A stretch of 64,000 bases of DNA from Tigriopus japonicus (Eukaryota; Arthropoda; Copepoda; Harpacticoida; Harpacticidae). The notes under the pieces are model-generated. The model did no database searches, was not told where the DNA came from, and worked only from the letters and a program-made list of their open reading frames with translations. The stretch lies in the NCBI GenBank assembly GCA_010645155.1, contig CM021319.1:8524296-8588295 (forward strand), given 5' to 3'. Shown here one piece after another: positions 60,310-64,000 of the stretch (its first letter is position 1; each line of letters opens with the position of its first letter). The translations under genes and the position numbers were made by a program.

Positions 60310-60672
60310 CTAAGCCGAATCTTCAACTCCAACGTCACTTTCAAACCCAGATAAATCATAGTCGTCAGAATAATAAGTGTCATCTCCAAACAAGTCTTCT
60401 CCGAAATCGGAGTCTTCGGGTAAAGTGTCTTCAGAGTTTTCCTCCTCAGATCGACTTTCGGCGGCTCTTTGTGCGGATACTTGATAATCGTCTTCTTCGG
60501 ACCAATAATCAACGTCCAAATCGTTCTCTCGCATCAAATCAATGATTTCCTCGGAATCCAAAATATATTCTGAGAGATCGAATTCGTCAGAGATTTCTGG
60601 TTCAACCTCAGCAAAGGCCAAACCACTGACCAGAACCAATGCCAAAAAGATGGTGAATCCTCGAGTGACCAT
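60310..60672 (-). CDS. Small acidic secreted protein (120 aa)
   Basis: Single open exon from ATG (60672) to TAG (60310). Residues 1-21 (MVTRGFTIFLALVLVSGLAFA) form a clear signal peptide with an AxA-like cleavage site. The remaining ~99 residues contain by my count about 39 Asp/Glu and only 3 Arg, no Lys and no Cys, so the mature protein is extremely acidic and probably unstructured. Several S-x-E motifs (as in SEE) could be sites for secretory-pathway kinases of the Fam20 type. There are no dibasic sites, which argues against a neuropeptide precursor. Acidic secreted proteins of this type often bind calcium or mineral in extracellular matrices, but that is inference only. A variant ATTAAA poly(A) signal (60287-60292) lies just after the stop. 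No homologous family recognised. Confidence 0.72.
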   Translation of the reverse strand: MVTRGFTIFLALVLVSGLAFAEVEPEISDEFDLSEYILDSEEIIDLMRENDLDVDYWSEEDDYQVSAQRAAESRSEEENSEDTLPEDSDFGEDLFGDDTYYSDDYDLSGFESDVGVEDSA

Positions 60673-60811
60673 TTTGACTTTTTTTCCTAGATCAGATGAA
60701 CAAATACGTGTTTTTCAATTTGAAACCACTGATGTCAGTAATAACAACAGATCCAAACTCGGTTGGATTGTAAAATAACCGCTCTCAAATCTCGTTATTT
60801 TTAGATCAATG

Positions 60812-60817
60812 TATATA
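60812..60817. promoter_or_regulatory. TATATA element between divergent open frames
   Basis: A symmetric TATATA about 140 bases upstream of the acidic-protein start (minus strand) and about 140 bases upstream of a small plus-strand frame at 60956. It could act in either direction; the assignment is uncertain. Confidence 0.3.
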
Positions 60818-60955
60818 TGAAAGTCAGTTCCTTAAGCAGATGTAGTTTCAAAATTTTCGAAGAACACACACACACACCATGAGGTATTTTAAGGTTCAAA
60901 CCCAAAACTTGAAAGGACCAAAACCAGTTTTTTTGATAGTGATGGAACAAAAATT

Positions 60956-61180
60956 ATGAAAGGTATTATCCTTACGCTGTGCCTTGTTAGGTTAACTGGA
61001 ATAATTGAGGGAAAAAGGGACTTTTATATAAAGGGTCCACCTTGGACAAGTGGATCGGTTCCTCTTCAATTAACAAGATTAAATTCTCTTGTTAGCGAGT
61101 TATCACTGCATAATTGGACTACAGGTAGAAAGACATACGTTGTAAAAAAATATGATCTTGTTGACTTGCTTAAGGTATAA
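60956..61180 (+). CDS. Doubtful small ORF with a signal-peptide-like start (74 aa)
   Basis: The frame begins MKGIILTLCLVRLTGIIEG, which resembles a signal peptide, then about 55 polar and aromatic residues (RDFYIKGPPWTSGS..) to a stop. No family recognised, no close TATA box, and codon use resembles the background. The reading frame ends at CTT AAG GTA TAA, where AAG/GTATAA could also be a splice donor. It may be a first exon, a tiny secreted peptide, or chance. Confidence 0.22.
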   Translation: MKGIILTLCLVRLTGIIEGKRDFYIKGPPWTSGSVPLQLTRLNSLVSELSLHNWTTGRKTYVVKKYDLVDLLKV

Positions 61181-61278
61181 AAATATTTCATGTTTCAAGG
61201 ATCAAAGTTGTCAAATGGTTACTGTTTTCAATCAAGACGTGGATTTCAATGTTCGTACTTAAACAGAAAAAAACAATT

Positions 61279-62968
61279 GGGTCGCATGTTAACGCACATA
61301 AGATCGATTTGTTTTATAGTATACTCAACTCTGGTCTTACTACATAGCTGACCTCAAGTATACTTAACGTGAAACAAACCGATGAGTATAGCAATTGTTG
61401 TGTACTCACACAATTTGCCCATGCAATTTCAGAGTAGAGGATAGCTTTGCGAGACCAAAGATAGATTTGATACGCTTTTTTATGCCAAAACGGGGGCAAG
61501 GAGGGTTTCTGTGACAGATATTTCAAAGCCGAGCTGAATTTCATTGGTACAGTATTTGCAATTATTGATAATGATAAAACATAAATGGTGGACTTAGTTC
61601 TTTCCTAGTTTTCAAAATTGAAGACAATTTGTCATTTGTGGCTCAAATACACTTAAACATATAGTATGTCATAAGAAAATAGTTCTTGAGAGGTCCCGAA
61701 AAAAAACAAGATGTCCTCGGAGCTTTCGGAATTAAAGGATACAAAAGGCGTAATCCATAGTTCTATTGGTATTGAAATTTCCTCGAAAATGTTTTTGAAA
61801 CAGCAGCATTTATTCTTTCAATGTCTTTTTTCGTTTCCGTGGCGAAAACTTGCATCTTAATTATTCGTTAGGAGAATAACACAAATGAACATATTGGAGC
61901 ATCTTTTGAATTAAAAGTGATAGTTGTAGAGAAAGTCCGGGACACGATCCAATCCGTTTGGTCGTTCTAGTTATGCTTCCATGAACTCTTGAGAATGTTT
62001 AGACCAAATCCTATTTTCCTTGAAGCGGCTTATCTATCCGATTTTTTGGCATCAATTTCACATCGAAAAAACAGTAGTGTCTCAAACACATGGACTGAAA
62101 TGACGTTATTGGCAACATGGGAGCGTTGTGGGTTCTTGGGTTGAAGATGGGCAATTTTGGCGGGGCCTTCCATGAGCGCGGCTTATTATTCCCGTTGAAG
62201 TTTTTTTCTTTTATGCTTTTGCGTAGTTGGTTGATCCGTGGACAAGTCCATTGGTAGGTGTGGCCTTTGAGTGATGAGGGATGGATTTGCAAGCGGAGTC
62301 GATGCCTCTTATTCTGCCTTGTGTCTTTTATTCACAATTTTCTATTGATTCCATACCCATCCATTGGTTCGTTGTATCCGGGGTGGTGGTGTTGAAGGAA
62401 GGCTCATTCATTTTGTCTGATTGACGCACTTTTTGATGTTTCCGAGCACGTTGGAAGATGATCAAATCGTTGCTCTCGTCGTTTTCTTCAAGAGTTCCCG
62501 CTTAAAGTTGAATTGGATTCAGTTACACTTGAAAATCTTTGAGAAATCGACTTTCAGTTCGATTTTGAACGAGTCCGAAGGCATTTGTATAGTAAATGGG
62601 CTTGAAGTTTAACTGTTTAAACTTGTGTTTAACAACACAGGCCCAGTGTTTCCACACAAACAGTTTTTTTATGGTCAGACAGCTTTTCTCAACGCAGTAT
62701 GTAGCAGATATGGGTAACTTAGGCTTATTTCACCCTCGCTGAAATGGGCGCACTGAGTCACAGCCTCTAATCTAAAGAGCGCGAGTGCAACACGAAGGTG
62801 CACTCGTGCCCTTAGAGTATACTTAAAAATATCTCTGCCGGAAGAGTATACTTATCTTGAGGTTTGTTCAAATATTCCGCATGTTACGACCAAACTAAAA
62901 TTAGAGTATACTCAAGCGCAATTATAGTATACTAAACACCACGAATTAGATGCGTTAACATGCGACCC
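61279..62968. mobile_element. TIR element with palindromic subterminal motifs (1.69 kb)
   Basis: Perfect 18-bp terminal inverted repeats GGGTCGCATGTTAACGCA (61279-61296 and, inverted, 62951-62968). Six copies of the palindrome AGTATACT cluster inside the ends: 61318-61325 and 61357-61364 on the left; 62816-62823, 62845-62852, 62905-62912 and 62926-62933 on the right. No transposase is recognised within, so it is non-autonomous. A target duplication is not clear. Confidence 0.8.
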
Positions 62969-63545
62969 TTAGATGCGTTAACAATTTGGAGCTTCATTTG
63001 GAGCTTTGTATCAGTTTTGACATTCAGCGTCCAGTTTTATAAAAAGTGACGATAAAATTCTTTAGCAAGGAGAATCTTTCAACCACGATGAACTAACATG
63101 CCTTTTTCAAGGGATATAGGTATTTTTTTTATTTTTACTTTTAGTGATTAAGAAGTAGTAGGTAACAAATAAAGACAAAATCTGACACCTGCGACAAAAA
63201 CGTGTTCTTAACAATATCAGTTTGTGGACAAGTGATTGTAGAGTGCTTATTCGTTATCAAACTAACCTTAAACAAAAGTAAGTTTGAAACTAATTTCTAT
63301 TTTGCTAAATAGTTTACAACTTTTGGTATCGCCGGGGAGGATATAAAAATTAACAGGATACAGGTTATTGTTTCTTTGGGCCGTTTTGTTTCTATAAATT
63401 TCATTTCAATCTATTTCATGGGTAACTATAAACATTTTTAACTTCAAACTAGAGTAAAATGGCAACAACTTTTAGTTTATTTTTTCATAAAATATTGATA
63501 AAATATAAACGGAACCGTAGGATATTTTTTATAAGTGCAGGTATT
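62969..63545. other. Intergenic AT-rich DNA
   Basis: Begins with TTAGATGCGTTAAC, a repeat of the sequence just inside the preceding TIR. No gene or other repeat recognised. Confidence 0.45.
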
Positions 63546-64000
63546 TTGTTTGTTTGTTTGTTTGTTGAGGAGTCAGAACGCAGCTTCGCAGCTGCGATCT
63601 GATAGAGGCTGTCCGCCATATGGGGATATTGCCGCTCCACTTGGACAAGCTAACAAGCAAGCATTAATTTTTACCTCACCCTCGGGAATGACCCCAGGTT
63701 CGCCCATTTAAGCCGTCAAGGGCCGTGACTTCTGCATGTAACTTAATACCACAGGTCACTAGGACTCGGCAAGCCCGGGATCGAACCGGGGATTGCCTAG
63801 TATTTGGCATTGAAAGACAGTTCAATGCTAAATTTTGACTCCGAAGAGTTGAGTTTGGAAAGTTGTGTGTTGCATTTGAAAGACGGTTCAAATGCTAAAT
63901 TTTGACTCCGAAGAGTTGAGTTTTGAGGGTGGCAGTCAGCCGGGATCGAACCCTAGCCATCTGCACGACAAACCGACGCAGTACGCACTACGCCATGCCT
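63546..64000 (-). repeat. Compound tRNA-derived SINE (5' end at or beyond window edge)
   Basis: Read on the minus strand: A-box TGGCGTAGTGCG (63984-63995) and B-box GGTTCGATCCC (63943-63953), then a duplicated ~70-base unit containing CTCAACTCTTCGGAGTCAAA. A second tRNA-like B-box GGTTCGATCCC lies at 63777-63787. A body follows (AGAAGTCACGG, GGGCGAACCT, TGCGAAGCTGCG), ending in a (CAAA)n tail at 63546-63566. Parts are shared with copies at 9204-9310, 10500-10720 and 11078-11172. The tail marks the 3' end. Confidence 0.8.

Noticed and set aside
1..64000. CRISPR arrays, operons, rRNA genes, bacterial-type systems
   Set aside because: No evenly spaced repeat-spacer pattern, no rRNA-like sequence, and gene structure is clearly eukaryotic.

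Overview
This is eukaryotic DNA, almost certainly from an arthropod. My best guess is a crustacean, probably a copepod such as Tigriopus. The reasons are spliced genes with GT-AG introns, TATA promoters, an invertebrate FMRFamide-receptor-like GPCR, AT-rich intergenic DNA, and tRNA-derived SINEs and hAT-type terminal-inverted-repeat elements. The species is inferred; nothing in the sequence proves it. There is a 106-base assembly gap at 40433-40538.

Layout. The left 16 kb holds four members of one family of secreted cysteine-rich proteins: A (1-741, +, first exon outside the window), B (4368-5569, +), C (6964-8017, +) and D (15355-16347, -). A fifth, shorter member E lies at 53781-54618 (+). 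B, C, D and E each start with a two- or three-codon exon, then a phase-0 intron, then a large exon with the rest of the signal peptide. A and D are close paralogs (14 Cys), B and C are close paralogs (16 Cys), and E is the divergent one (12 Cys). The order is usually a Pro/Tyr/Gly/His-rich spacer, the Cys domain, then a low-complexity tail. This suggests extracellular matrix, cuticle or secreted glue, but no function is established.

Between D and E lies one large minus-strand gene, 20267-41719. I rebuilt it from five coding exons with matching splice phases, giving 479 codons plus stop. It is a class A GPCR of the FMRFamide-receptor type, with introns of about 3.2, 6.8, 2.8 and 7.2 kb. At 60310-60672 (-) there is a single-exon gene for a small, very acidic secreted protein.

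Most of the rest is non-coding and rich in mobile-element remains. There are at least three short hAT-like elements with perfect 8-bp target duplications (50215-50525, 51580-52768, 59292-59455). Others have near-perfect or less certain ends (13291-13805, 47965-48358, 32858-33784). There are several foldback/MITE elements (9430-9890, 9948-10410, 43868-44100, and a cluster at 57286-58779), a 1.7-kb TIR element with repeated palindromic subterminal motifs (61279-62968), and a compound tRNA-derived SINE family (9.2, 10.5, 11.1 and 63.5-64 kb). One hAT element sits inside an older foldback element whose intact relative is also in the window.

The most interesting biology is the Cys-rich family. Comparing the five members shows cysteines lost or gained in pairs, which predicts specific disulfides in an apparently uncharacterised fold.
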